This document shows, piece after piece, positions 41,031-48,437 of a stretch of 64,000 nucleotides of DNA. Below the pieces are notes generated by a model. The model worked only from the letters and a program-made list of their open reading frames with translations, was not told the origin of the DNA and did no database searches. Origin of the DNA: UBA7446 sp965657545 (GTDB lineage: Bacteria > Bacteroidota > Bacteroidia > Flavobacteriales > Flavobacteriaceae). The stretch covers positions 62,001-126,000 of the forward strand of contig CBFHOG010000003.1 of NCBI GenBank assembly GCA_965657545.1, read 5' to 3'. Both the position numbers and the translations under genes were made by a program. Each line of letters begins with the position of its first letter. Positions within the stretch are counted from its first letter, which is position 1.

Positions 41031-42805
41031 TGGAAAAGAAGACCGCAAATAGTATTTTAGATGTAGGCTTATTCAAACGCCTAATGGTGTTTGTGAAACC
41101 CTATCGAAAAACATATGTTTTTGTACTGTTGGCTGCAGTGCTTTTATCAGGGTTCTCAACACTCAGTCCATATTTGTTAAAAATCACAATAGACGATTAT
41201 ATTACTGTAAAAGATTATGAGGGCATGTTAGTGCTTATTGCCCTTATGGGTGCTGCTCTGGTTTTAGAAGTCATATTCCAGTTTATGTTTATTTATTACG
41301 CCAACTGGTTGGGGCAGCATGTTATTTATGATTTACGCAACACTTTATATAAACACATGTTGCAATTCAAAATGACTTATTACGACAATTCTGCCGTGGG
41401 GCGTCTGGTTACACGTGTTGTGAGCGATATTGAAACCATCTCTGGAATTTTTAGTCAGGGTTTGTTTGTGATCATTTCTGACTTGCTTAAAATGCTTGTT
41501 GTTATTGTTGTGATGTGGTCTGTTAGCTGGAAATTATCATTAATTGTTTTTGCTGTTTTGCCACTTATTTTAGTAGCAACGCGGAAATTTCAAAAAGCCA
41601 TGAAAATTGCTTTTGATGAAGTACGAACTCAAGTAGCAAACCTAAACAGTTTTGTCCAGGAACGTATTTCGGGAATGAGTATTGTACAGCTTTTTGCAAG
41701 AGAAGAAACCGAGTCAAAAGCCTTTAGGGCTATTAATGATAAGCATCGCAAGGCATGGATAAAAACGGTTTGGTATAACTCCATCTTCTTTCCTATTGCA
41801 GAACTTTCTACGTCTATTACCATAGGCTTATTGGTTTGGTTTGGGGGGCTTAACGTTATTGCGGGATCCTCTGGAATTACGTTGGGAATTATCTTTCTGT
41901 TTATTCAATTGTCCCAAATGCTTTTTCGTCCACTTCGGCAAATTGCCGATAAGTTTAACACCCTGCAAATGGGTATGGTAGCGGTAAGACGTGTTGTAGC
42001 TATTTTGGATGAAAACGAACAAATTTCTAATCAAGGAATGACAACCGGTAAAGAAATTAAAGGAGCCATCCGCTTTGAAAACCTGCATTTTTCCTATAAA
42101 AAAGATGAGCCAGTACTTCATGGAATTTCCTTTGCCATGGAGCCCGGTGAAACCGTGGCTGTAGTGGGCGCAACAGGAGCCGGGAAATCAACACTAATCA
42201 ATATTTTAAGTAGATTTTATGAAATTGATAGTGGAAAAGTGTTACTCGATGGTGTGTCCATTGAAGATTATGAGCGTTCTTGGCTTCGTAAGCAAATAGG
42301 TGTAGTGCTACAAGATGTTTTTCTTTTTGCCGACTCTATTTACAATAACATCACACTTTGGGATACTTCTATTACTAAAGAAGAGGTGATAAAAGCTGCC
42401 AAAATAATTGGAGTGCATCGTTTTATTTCTAGTTTACCTGATGGATACCATTTTAATGTAAAAGAACGTGGAGGCATGCTTTCTTCGGGACAGCGCCAGC
42501 TAATCGCTTTTTTACGTGCCTTTGTCATGCAACCTAAAGTTTTAATTCTTGACGAGGCTACGTCTTCCATTGATACACATGCCGAAAAACTGATTCAAAA
42601 AGCAACTAATGAGATCACCAAAGGGAAAACCTCACTTGTTATTGCACACCGATTGGCTACCGTGCAACGTGCCGATAAAATTATCGTATTAGATAAAGGG
42701 AATATTGTTGAAATGGGAACCCACAAAGAACTATTAGACATTGAAGGTGGGTATTATAAAAACCTTTATGAGGTGCAGTTTTTGTCTCCAGAGCAAGCTG
42801 TTTAG
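41030..42805 (+). CDS. MsbA-like ABC exporter (fused membrane and ATPase domains)
   Basis: The 591-residue half-transporter has six membrane helices (about residues 20-310) with the ABC_membrane-type ATR and coupling helices, then the ATPase: Walker A GATGAGKSTL, signature LSSGQRQL (a small variation from LSGGQ), Walker B VLILDEATSSID, and the H-loop VIAHRLAT. It would work as a homodimer or heterodimer. MsbA-type proteins flip lipid A, but multidrug export is also possible, and the branch (MsbA vs MdlB/SmdB-like) cannot be settled by eye. Its stop overlaps the stop of the converging cdaA gene. Confidence 0.88.
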   Translation: MEKKTANSILDVGLFKRLMVFVKPYRKTYVFVLLAAVLLSGFSTLSPYLLKITIDDYITVKDYEGMLVLIALMGAALVLEVIFQFMFIYYANWLGQHVIYDLRNTLYKHMLQFKMTYYDNSAVGRLVTRVVSDIETISGIFSQGLFVIISDLLKMLVVIVVMWSVSWKLSLIVFAVLPLILVATRKFQKAMKIAFDEVRTQVANLNSFVQERISGMSIVQLFAREETESKAFRAINDKHRKAWIKTVWYNSIFFPIAELSTSITIGLLVWFGGLNVIAGSSGITLGIIFLFIQLSQMLFRPLRQIADKFNTLQMGMVAVRRVVAILDENEQISNQGMTTGKEIKGAIRFENLHFSYKKDEPVLHGISFAMEPGETVAVVGATGAGKSTLINILSRFYEIDSGKVLLDGVSIEDYERSWLRKQIGVVLQDVFLFADSIYNNITLWDTSITKEEVIKAAKIIGVHRFISSLPDGYHFNVKERGGMLSSGQRQLIAFLRAFVMQPKVLILDEATSSIDTHAEKLIQKATNEITKGKTSLVIAHRLATVQRADKIIVLDKGNIVEMGTHKELLDIEGGYYKNLYEVQFLSPEQAV

Positions 42806-43587
42806 TCCATGTCTTTAAAAAGCATTTCGCCTAACTCTTTGTAAGAACTGAATGAGATGCGTTCTCCGTTTTTAAAATAACCAATAGCACCTGTTTCTTC
42901 CGAAACCACAAGTACTAATGCGTCTGTTTTTTCTGTAATACCAACGGCAGCGCGATGTCTTAGTCCATATCTTTTTGGGATAGACTTATTTTCAGAAACA
43001 GGAAGTACCACTCTAGTTGCCGTAATGGTGTTGTTCTCAATAATTGCAGCACCGTCGTGCAAAGGGGCGTTTTTGTGAAAAATACTTTCAATAACAGGTA
43101 TCGAAACCTCCATATTCACCATCACTCCCGAGGGCTTTAGAAACGCTAAGCTGCTATTTCGCTCCAAAACCAATAATGCCCCAGTTTTTTGTTTTTTCAG
43201 TGATGCACAACTTTGAATGAGTGCCTCTATATTTAATTCAGGCTCAATAACGTTTTGATTTGCAGTAAATATTTTTAGATAACGATTCAATGCTTTCCTG
43301 TTGGCTAGGTTTGAAGAACCAAGCATTAAAAGGAGTTTTCGGATTTCTTGTTGAAATACAACAATTAATGCAAACACCCCCACGCTCATAAATCCGCCTA
43401 AAATATTACTGAGTAATTCCATGTTCAGTGCATCGGTGATTTTCCAAATGAGGTAAAGAATTACAATTCCAACAAAAATATTAATAGCTGCTGTACCACG
43501 TACCAGTCTATAGGCATAATAGAGCAGGAGTGCTACCAAAATGATATCCAATACGTCTAGCAGATTAAAATCTAAAAAATCAAACAT
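42802..43587 (-). CDS. cdaA: Diadenylate cyclase (c-di-AMP synthase) CdaA/DacA
   Basis: The 261-residue protein has three N-terminal membrane helices (residues about 10-25, 33-52, 62-80) and the DAC/DisA_N domain with the two catalytic motifs: LHDGAAII (DGA) and LRHRAAVG (RHR). It makes c-di-AMP from two ATP. c-di-AMP controls potassium and osmolyte balance and envelope homeostasis. It is 9 bases downstream of folP on the same strand, a pairing seen in Bacteroidota. No CdaR is adjacent; in this phylum the folP-cdaA arrangement seems usual. A betaine-type transporter lies elsewhere in the window (61892), so osmolyte control may be relevant. Confidence 0.95.
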   Translation of the reverse strand: MFDFLDFNLLDVLDIILVALLLYYAYRLVRGTAAINIFVGIVILYLIWKITDALNMELLSNILGGFMSVGVFALIVVFQQEIRKLLLMLGSSNLANRKALNRYLKIFTANQNVIEPELNIEALIQSCASLKKQKTGALLVLERNSSLAFLKPSGVMVNMEVSIPVIESIFHKNAPLHDGAAIIENNTITATRVVLPVSENKSIPKRYGLRHRAAVGITEKTDALVLVVSEETGAIGYFKNGERISFSSYKELGEMLFKDMD

Positions 43588-43596
43588 CTTATAAAA

Positions 43597-44439
43597 TTAC
43601 GGATTTATTGGATAAGACGCATCAACTGCCTCGATAAGCTGTACGGCTTCTTGCGCTTCCTTGACATCATGAACACGCAATATATGCGCCCCTTTTTGCA
43701 ACGCTACTGTATTGAGGACCGTTGTGCCATTAAGTGCATGTGCTGCATCTGTTCCTAATGTTTTGTGAATCATAGATTTGCGTGAAACACCAACCAATAG
43801 TGGAACGCCATCAATATGTAAGCTATGTAAATGCTTGAGTATTGTAAAATTGTGAGTTGTTGTCTTTCCAAAGCCAAATCCTGGGTCTAAAATAATATCA
43901 TGAATTCCTGCTTCTCGTGCTGCTGAAATTTTTTCAGAAAAAAAGTAACGCACCGCAACCAGTACGTCATCATAAGTTGGGTTGTTTTGCATGGTTTGTG
44001 GCGTGCCCTGCATATGCATTGCAATATATGGCACACGTAGTTTTCCTACTGTTTTTAGCATCTTGTCGTCAAGGTTTCCAGCCGAAATATCGTTGACAAG
44101 TTGCGCTCCAGCGGATACTGCTTGCTGTGCTACATCGCTGCGATAGGTATCTATTGAAATAAAACTTTCAGGAAATGTTTGGCTTATTTTTTCAATGACG
44201 GGAATTACCCGTTTAAGCTCCTCATCTACAGAAATTTCATCTGCCCCAGGTTTTGAGCTTGCGCCTCCAACATCAATAAATGTGGCTCCCTCCGAAATCA
44301 TTTTTTCGGTTTGAGCAAGTGCAGCATCAATACTATTGTACTGACCCCCATCAAAAAAAGAATTGGGAGTTACATTTAAAATCCCCATAATTTTAGGGGT
44401 AGTTAGGTCAATTATCTTGCCATTGCAGTTGATGTTCAT
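43597..44439 (-). CDS. folP: Dihydropteroate synthase
   Basis: The 280-residue enzyme joins p-aminobenzoate to dihydropterin pyrophosphate in folate synthesis and is the target of sulfonamides. The start is the ATG at 44439 (MNINC); a GTG three codons upstream is open. It has MGILNVTPNSFFDGG, IDVGGASSKPGA, DISAGN, LDPGFGFGKT and GVSRKSMI, all typical of the TIM-barrel active site. Between GGASSKPGA and the SISIDTYRS segment it keeps the usual acidic residues. Divergent from the DUF1599 gene by 46 bases. Co-transcribed with cdaA. Confidence 0.95.
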   Translation of the reverse strand: MNINCNGKIIDLTTPKIMGILNVTPNSFFDGGQYNSIDAALAQTEKMISEGATFIDVGGASSKPGADEISVDEELKRVIPVIEKISQTFPESFISIDTYRSDVAQQAVSAGAQLVNDISAGNLDDKMLKTVGKLRVPYIAMHMQGTPQTMQNNPTYDDVLVAVRYFFSEKISAAREAGIHDIILDPGFGFGKTTTHNFTILKHLHSLHIDGVPLLVGVSRKSMIHKTLGTDAAHALNGTTVLNTVALQKGAHILRVHDVKEAQEAVQLIEAVDASYPINP

Positions 44440-44485
44440 AAAAAGCACTTAAAATTGTTGGTAATAAACCAAATCATGTTCATTT

Positions 44486-45061
44486 TTGAGCGAAATTTAC
44501 AACAAATCATATCAGGTGGCACAAACCGAAGCACAATATCTGTCTGAAGCAACAAAATGCAAGGCGCTTTTTGAAAAAAAAATGATAGACTATGGCTGTG
44601 CCTGGCGTATTTTACGCACCCCCTCCCTCACGGATCAGATTTTCATTAAGGCACAACGGATTAGAACACTTCAAGAAGTAGCCACCAAAAAAGTGGACGA
44701 AGGAGAAGAAGCTGAATTTATTGGAATAGTGAATTACGCTATCATGGCATTAATTCAACTTGAATTGGGCGTTGCCGATCAACCTGATTTGTCTAATGAG
44801 GAAGTGATGCAACACTACAACAAACACGCCACCATTACCAAAAAACTCATGGAACGCAAAAATCACGATTACGGCGAAGCATGGCGTGATATGCGGGTGA
44901 GCTCACTCACGGACTTGATTTTACAAAAATTACTCCGTGTAAAACAAATTGAAAATAATGAAGGCAAGACTCTTGTTAGTGAGGGATTATCGGCGAATTA
45001 TCAAGATATGATAAACTACGCCCTCTTTGCCTTGATACATCTTAACAACCAACCAAAATAA
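44486..45061 (+). CDS. DUF1599 protein with two tandem repeats
   Basis: The 191-residue protein starts at TTG (44486), the only start that leaves the family's N-terminus (MSEIYNKSYQVAQ). It consists of two related units: repeat 1 has DYGCAWRILRTPSLTDQI and NYAIMALIQL, and repeat 2 has DYGEAWRDMRVSSLTDLI and NYALFALIHL. The function of DUF1599 is unknown. It is mainly helical with many charged residues, which could suit an enzyme with a nucleotide-type ligand, but this is not established. It leads the run tpiA-prmA-clpS (5-, 2- and 2-base gaps), so it is part of a housekeeping operon. Confidence 0.9.
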   Translation: MSEIYNKSYQVAQTEAQYLSEATKCKALFEKKMIDYGCAWRILRTPSLTDQIFIKAQRIRTLQEVATKKVDEGEEAEFIGIVNYAIMALIQLELGVADQPDLSNEEVMQHYNKHATITKKLMERKNHDYGEAWRDMRVSSLTDLILQKLLRVKQIENNEGKTLVSEGLSANYQDMINYALFALIHLNNQPK

Positions 45062-45066
45062 TACAC

Positions 45067-45816
45067 ATGAGAAAGCAAATTGTAGCAGGAAACTGGAAAA
45101 TGAATTTGGATGCTAAGCAAAGCACCGAACTAATTGAAGCATTAAAAGGGAAGTCTCTTGCTAACGACGTAAGCGTGGCCATTGCGACACCCTCGGTACA
45201 CCTTGAAAGTGCTGTAAAACAAACGGAAAATACGGCTATTGCTGTTGCAGCGCAAAATATGCACCAAGCTACTTCAGGAGCGTTTACCGGGGAGATTTCT
45301 GCCACCATGCTCAAGTCTATAGGGGTAACTACAACTTTGCTGGGACATTCTGAGCGCAGAGCCTATTTCCATGAAACAGATGAATTGTTGGCTGAAAAAG
45401 TAAACACCGCTTTGGAAAATGAATTGGATATTATTTTTTGCTTTGGTGAGGAGCTGGATGAGCGCAAGTCAGATCGTCATTTTGATGTGGTTTCAAGCCA
45501 ACTTCGTAAAGCTCTTTTTCACTTAGATGCATCGCAATGGAAAAATATTGTGTTGGCCTATGAGCCTGTTTGGGCCATTGGAACTGGTGAAACGGCATCT
45601 CCAGCACAAGCCCAAGAAATGCACGCACATATCAGAGCTGTTCTTGCAGCGCAATACGACGACGCTTTGGCACAGAGTGTTTCTGTACTTTATGGAGGAA
45701 GTGTAAAGCCTGCAAATGCCCAAGAAATTTTTGCGCAACCTGATGTTGATGGTGGGCTTATTGGTGGTGCTTCTCTAAAAGCCGATGACTTTGCCGCTAT
45801 CGTTAATGCATTTTAA
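45067..45816 (+). CDS. tpiA: Triosephosphate isomerase
   Basis: The 249-residue glycolytic enzyme interconverts dihydroxyacetone phosphate and glyceraldehyde-3-phosphate. It has the active-site Lys in AGNWKMNL, His in LLGHSERR, Glu in AYEPVWAIGTG and the phosphate-binding GGSVKPANAQE with GGLIGGASL. It begins 5 bases after the DUF1599 gene. All catalytic residues are intact and the length is normal. prmA follows 2 bases later. Confidence 0.97.
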   Translation: MRKQIVAGNWKMNLDAKQSTELIEALKGKSLANDVSVAIATPSVHLESAVKQTENTAIAVAAQNMHQATSGAFTGEISATMLKSIGVTTTLLGHSERRAYFHETDELLAEKVNTALENELDIIFCFGEELDERKSDRHFDVVSSQLRKALFHLDASQWKNIVLAYEPVWAIGTGETASPAQAQEMHAHIRAVLAAQYDDALAQSVSVLYGGSVKPANAQEIFAQPDVDGGLIGGASLKADDFAAIVNAF

Positions 45817-45818
45817 GG

Positions 45819-46640
45819 TTGAGAACCTATTGTGCGTATCACTACACCGTATTTCCAATTGAAAAAATGGAGATTGCCTCTGCTTGGTTATCTTCTTTTC
45901 CATTTGAAAGCTTTGTGCAACATGACAATGGCATAACAGCCTATATTCCAAAAGAGCAAATCACTGATAAGCTGTTGGAAGAATCCCTAGTCATTCCTTT
46001 TAGTGGCGTTTCTCTTTCTTGTGAAGTTAAGACGATTGAGGGTCAAAACTGGAATGCTGTTTGGGAAGCACAGTTTCATCCCATAACAGTTGGAGATTGG
46101 ACCGTTCGCGCCTCATTTCATGCAGCTGCAATAACCCCCCATGAAATCATTATTGATCCACAAATGTCATTTGGTACGGGGCATCATGCTACTACACAAT
46201 TGATGCTGGAACAGTTGATTAAATTAGACTGTCAAAATACATCGGTTTTTGACGTGGGCACTGGAACAGGTGTCTTGGCTATTGCTGCTAAAAAGATGGG
46301 TGCTTCTAGAGTTGGTGGTGTTGATATTGAAGATTGGTGCGTAGAAAATGCCAAAGAAAATGCTTCAAAAAATGGGATATTAGACATTTTATTTAGCACG
46401 GATACTATTGATTCGGTTATCACAAATTTTGATGTGTTACTGGCCAATATCAATCGTAATGTACTTCTTGAGCACTTACCTAAATACGCAAAACTTCTAA
46501 ATAAAAATGGTGTTTTATTACTATCAGGATTTCATGAGAGTGACGTTGAGATACTTACCAGTTTAGCTAAAAATAATGGCTTACATTATGATGGAAAGTC
46601 TGAAAAAAATGGCTGGATTTGTCTAAAATTTATACTTTAG
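45819..46640 (+). CDS. prmA: Ribosomal protein L11 methyltransferase
   Basis: The 273-residue enzyme methylates L11. The start is TTG at 45819, two bases after tpiA, because the N-terminal domain conservation (YTVFPIEKMEIASAWL) begins before the first ATG (45867). The SAM-dependent domain has FGTGHHATT, FDVGTGTGVLAIAAKKMGA and VDIEDWCVENAKENA, then LANINRNVL. Length is usual for PrmA. It sits in an operon with tpiA and clpS. Confidence 0.92.
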   Translation: MRTYCAYHYTVFPIEKMEIASAWLSSFPFESFVQHDNGITAYIPKEQITDKLLEESLVIPFSGVSLSCEVKTIEGQNWNAVWEAQFHPITVGDWTVRASFHAAAITPHEIIIDPQMSFGTGHHATTQLMLEQLIKLDCQNTSVFDVGTGTGVLAIAAKKMGASRVGGVDIEDWCVENAKENASKNGILDILFSTDTIDSVITNFDVLLANINRNVLLEHLPKYAKLLNKNGVLLLSGFHESDVEILTSLAKNNGLHYDGKSEKNGWICLKFIL

Positions 46641-46642
46641 TG

Positions 46643-46933
46643 ATGATGATACGTTTTAATCAAACTGAAGAACAAGGGCAGCCACAGCACGATTTGGCAT
46701 TGGAGTCATCTCGTATGCACGAAATTATCTTGTATAATGATGAGGTCAATACATTTGACCATGTCATCAAGACATTGATTGAGGTTTGCGAACATACTCC
46801 TGAGCAAGCCGAGCAATGCTCGCTTATTGTACACTACAAAGGAAAATGTTCTGTAAAAAGTGGTTCTTATGATGAGCTGGAGCCCAAATGTATTCGCTTG
46901 CTCGCTGCTGGACTCAGTGCCGAAATTGTCTGA
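46643..46933 (+). CDS. clpS: ATP-dependent Clp protease adaptor ClpS
   Basis: The 96-residue protein has the ClpS core LYNDEVNTFDHVIKTLIEV with CSLIVHYKGKCSV; the sequence ends LSAEIV. It brings N-degron substrates (and in some bacteria other clients) to ClpAP. The ATG at 46643 is preferred; it lies 2 bases after prmA, and an ATG at 46646 or a GTG at 46640 are possible. The NDxxNxFxxV core has Asn-Thr-Phe and retains the D and E positions used for N-end binding. The first 25 residues are Gln-rich and variable. Confidence 0.92.
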   Translation: MMIRFNQTEEQGQPQHDLALESSRMHEIILYNDEVNTFDHVIKTLIEVCEHTPEQAEQCSLIVHYKGKCSVKSGSYDELEPKCIRLLAAGLSAEIV

Positions 46934-46977
46934 TTTATATTTATTCGATTTCCTTAACTTCGCAAAAAAATTGTTTT

Positions 46978-47520
46978 ATGCGCATTATTAGTGTTTTGCT
47001 GCTTTTTGCATCCATCTCTTATGCACAACCCGCAGATATGAAAAATTCCATCCATTCTTTCTCCGTTGAAGATATCAACGGCAATTCTTTTTCACTTGCT
47101 TCTTTAAAAGGAAAAAAAGTGATGATTGTCAATACAGCATCTAAATGTGGGTTAACCCCACAATACAAAAAACTAGAAGCTTTATACCAACAACATAAAG
47201 ACAATAATTTTGTTATCATCGGCTTTCCTGCCAATAATTTCATGTGGCAAGAACCCGGCACAAATGAAGAGATAAAAGTATTTTGCGAAAAAAATTACGG
47301 AGTATCTTTTCCCATGATGTCAAAAATTAGCGTTAAGGGTAAAAATCAACATCCTTTATATGCTTTTTTAACGCAAAAAGATAAAAATGGTGTTAAGGAC
47401 AGTTCGGTGAGTTGGAATTTTCAAAAATATCTGATTGACGAAAATGGTGTTTTGATAGACGTTATTTCTCCACGTACGCAGCCCGATGACTTACGTGTTT
47501 TAAATTGGATAAAAAGTTAG
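46978..47520 (+). CDS. Secreted glutathione-peroxidase-like thiol peroxidase
   Basis: The 180-residue product begins with a signal peptide (RIISVLLLFASISYAQ, cleaved near residue 17). The mature part has the peroxidatic Cys in NTASKCGLTPQYKKLE, the Gln region NFMWQEPGTNEEI and the Trp in SSVSWNFQKYLID, i.e. the Cys/Gln/Trp triad of GPx-like enzymes. A second Cys in FCEKNYGVSF (near residue 95) may act as resolving Cys. It probably reduces hydrogen or organic peroxides in the periplasm with a thiol partner such as a thioredoxin-like protein. It is 2 bases upstream of bshB1 (bacillithiol). Confidence 0.9.
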   Translation: MRIISVLLLFASISYAQPADMKNSIHSFSVEDINGNSFSLASLKGKKVMIVNTASKCGLTPQYKKLEALYQQHKDNNFVIIGFPANNFMWQEPGTNEEIKVFCEKNYGVSFPMMSKISVKGKNQHPLYAFLTQKDKNGVKDSSVSWNFQKYLIDENGVLIDVISPRTQPDDLRVLNWIKS

Positions 47521-47522
47521 TC

Positions 47523-48239
47523 ATGAAAGTTGATATTTTAGCTATTGGTGCACACCCTGACGATGTTGAACTCTCGTGTGCGGGAACATTGGCTAAAGAA
47601 ATTAATGCAGGTAAAACGGTTGCTATTCTTGATCTCACCAAAGGGGAATTAGGTACCCGAGGTAATGCAGCAATTCGAGAAAAAGAGGCTGCAAATGCAG
47701 CTGATATTTTGGGTGTAGATGCGCGTTTCAACTTGGGCTTTGCAGATGGGTTTTTTCAAAATGATCGTGCGCATCAAGAAAAATTAATTACTTATATCCG
47801 TCATTTGCAGCCCGAAATGGTGTTGTGTAATGCTGTTGAAGACAGGCACCCCGACCACGGAAGGGCAGCTGCTCTGGTTGCAGAGAGTTGTTTTTTAAGT
47901 GGATTGAATAAAATTGAAAGTTCTTTTGAAGGACACAAGCAGCAACATTGGCGTCCAAAACAGCTCTATCATTATATTCAATGGAATAATGATACTCCCG
48001 ATTTTGTGGTAGATGTCAGTGCTCAAATGGAATTGAAGCTTGAAGTTGTAAAAGCCTACAGTTCACAGTTTTATATCACTAACAGTACCGAGCCAGAAAC
48101 GCCTATAAGCACAGAAAATTTTTTAAATAGTATTCGGTATCGCGCTGCTGATTTGGGTCGCCTTATTGGTGTTGATTATGCAGAGGGCTTTACGGCAAGT
48201 CGTTTGATTGGAGTAGATTCCATTAGCGATTTAGTGTAA
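47523..48239 (+). CDS. bshB1: Bacillithiol biosynthesis deacetylase BshB1
   Basis: The 238-residue LmbE/PIG-L-family Zn-dependent deacetylase has GAHPDDVELSCAGT (the metal-binding His-Asp-Asp), LTKGELGTRG, and a second metal-His motif RHPDHGRAA. It removes acetate from GlcNAc-malate on the route to bacillithiol, the main low-molecular-weight thiol in Bacillota and many Bacteroidota. A TTG six codons upstream could also start the frame, but the ATG at 47523 is 2 bases after the peroxidase stop and matches the usual N-terminus. It closes the DUF1599-tpiA-prmA-clpS-gpx run. Confidence 0.93.
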   Translation: MKVDILAIGAHPDDVELSCAGTLAKEINAGKTVAILDLTKGELGTRGNAAIREKEAANAADILGVDARFNLGFADGFFQNDRAHQEKLITYIRHLQPEMVLCNAVEDRHPDHGRAAALVAESCFLSGLNKIESSFEGHKQQHWRPKQLYHYIQWNNDTPDFVVDVSAQMELKLEVVKAYSSQFYITNSTEPETPISTENFLNSIRYRAADLGRLIGVDYAEGFTASRLIGVDSISDLV

Positions 48240-48246
48240 TTCCTTT

Positions 48247-48275
48247 TTTGAATTTGTAAAAACGTAGTACATTTG
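48247..48275 (+). promoter_or_regulatory. Promoter for tRNA-His
   Basis: TTTG at 48247-48250 and TACATTTG at 48268-48275 are separated by 17 bases, matching the Bacteroidota consensus. The tRNA starts 13 bases further on. Confidence 0.6.
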
Positions 48276-48288
48276 CATCCTACAAAAT

Positions 48289-48363
48289 GGTGGTTGTAGC
48301 TCAGTTGGTTAGAGCGCTAGATTGTGGTTCTAGAGGTCGCCGGTTCGAGACCGGTCTTCCACC
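48289..48363 (+). tRNA. tRNA-His (anticodon GTG)
   Basis: The cloverleaf includes the His-specific extra G at -1 (48289), D arm GCTC/GAGC, anticodon stem CTAGA/TCTAG with loop TTGTGGT giving GTG, and T arm GCCGG-TTCGAGA-CCGGT. In the acceptor, GTGGTTG faces CTTCCAC, so positions 5:68 and 6:67 are U-U rather than paired. The discriminator is C, as expected for His. CCA is not encoded in full. A terminator follows directly. Confidence 0.92.
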
Positions 48364-48366
48364 CAT

Positions 48367-48397
48367 CAAAACCCTTCGAGAAATCGAGGGGTTTTTA
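48367..48397 (+). terminator. Terminator after tRNA-His (member of a duplicated pair)
   Basis: The stem aaacccttcga / tcgaggggttt with a gaaa loop is followed by a T-run. The same element recurs almost unchanged at 50370-50399. Confidence 0.8.
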
Positions 48398-48437
48398 ATT
48401 AAAACCCTATATTTATACAAATTATAACCTCTATTAA

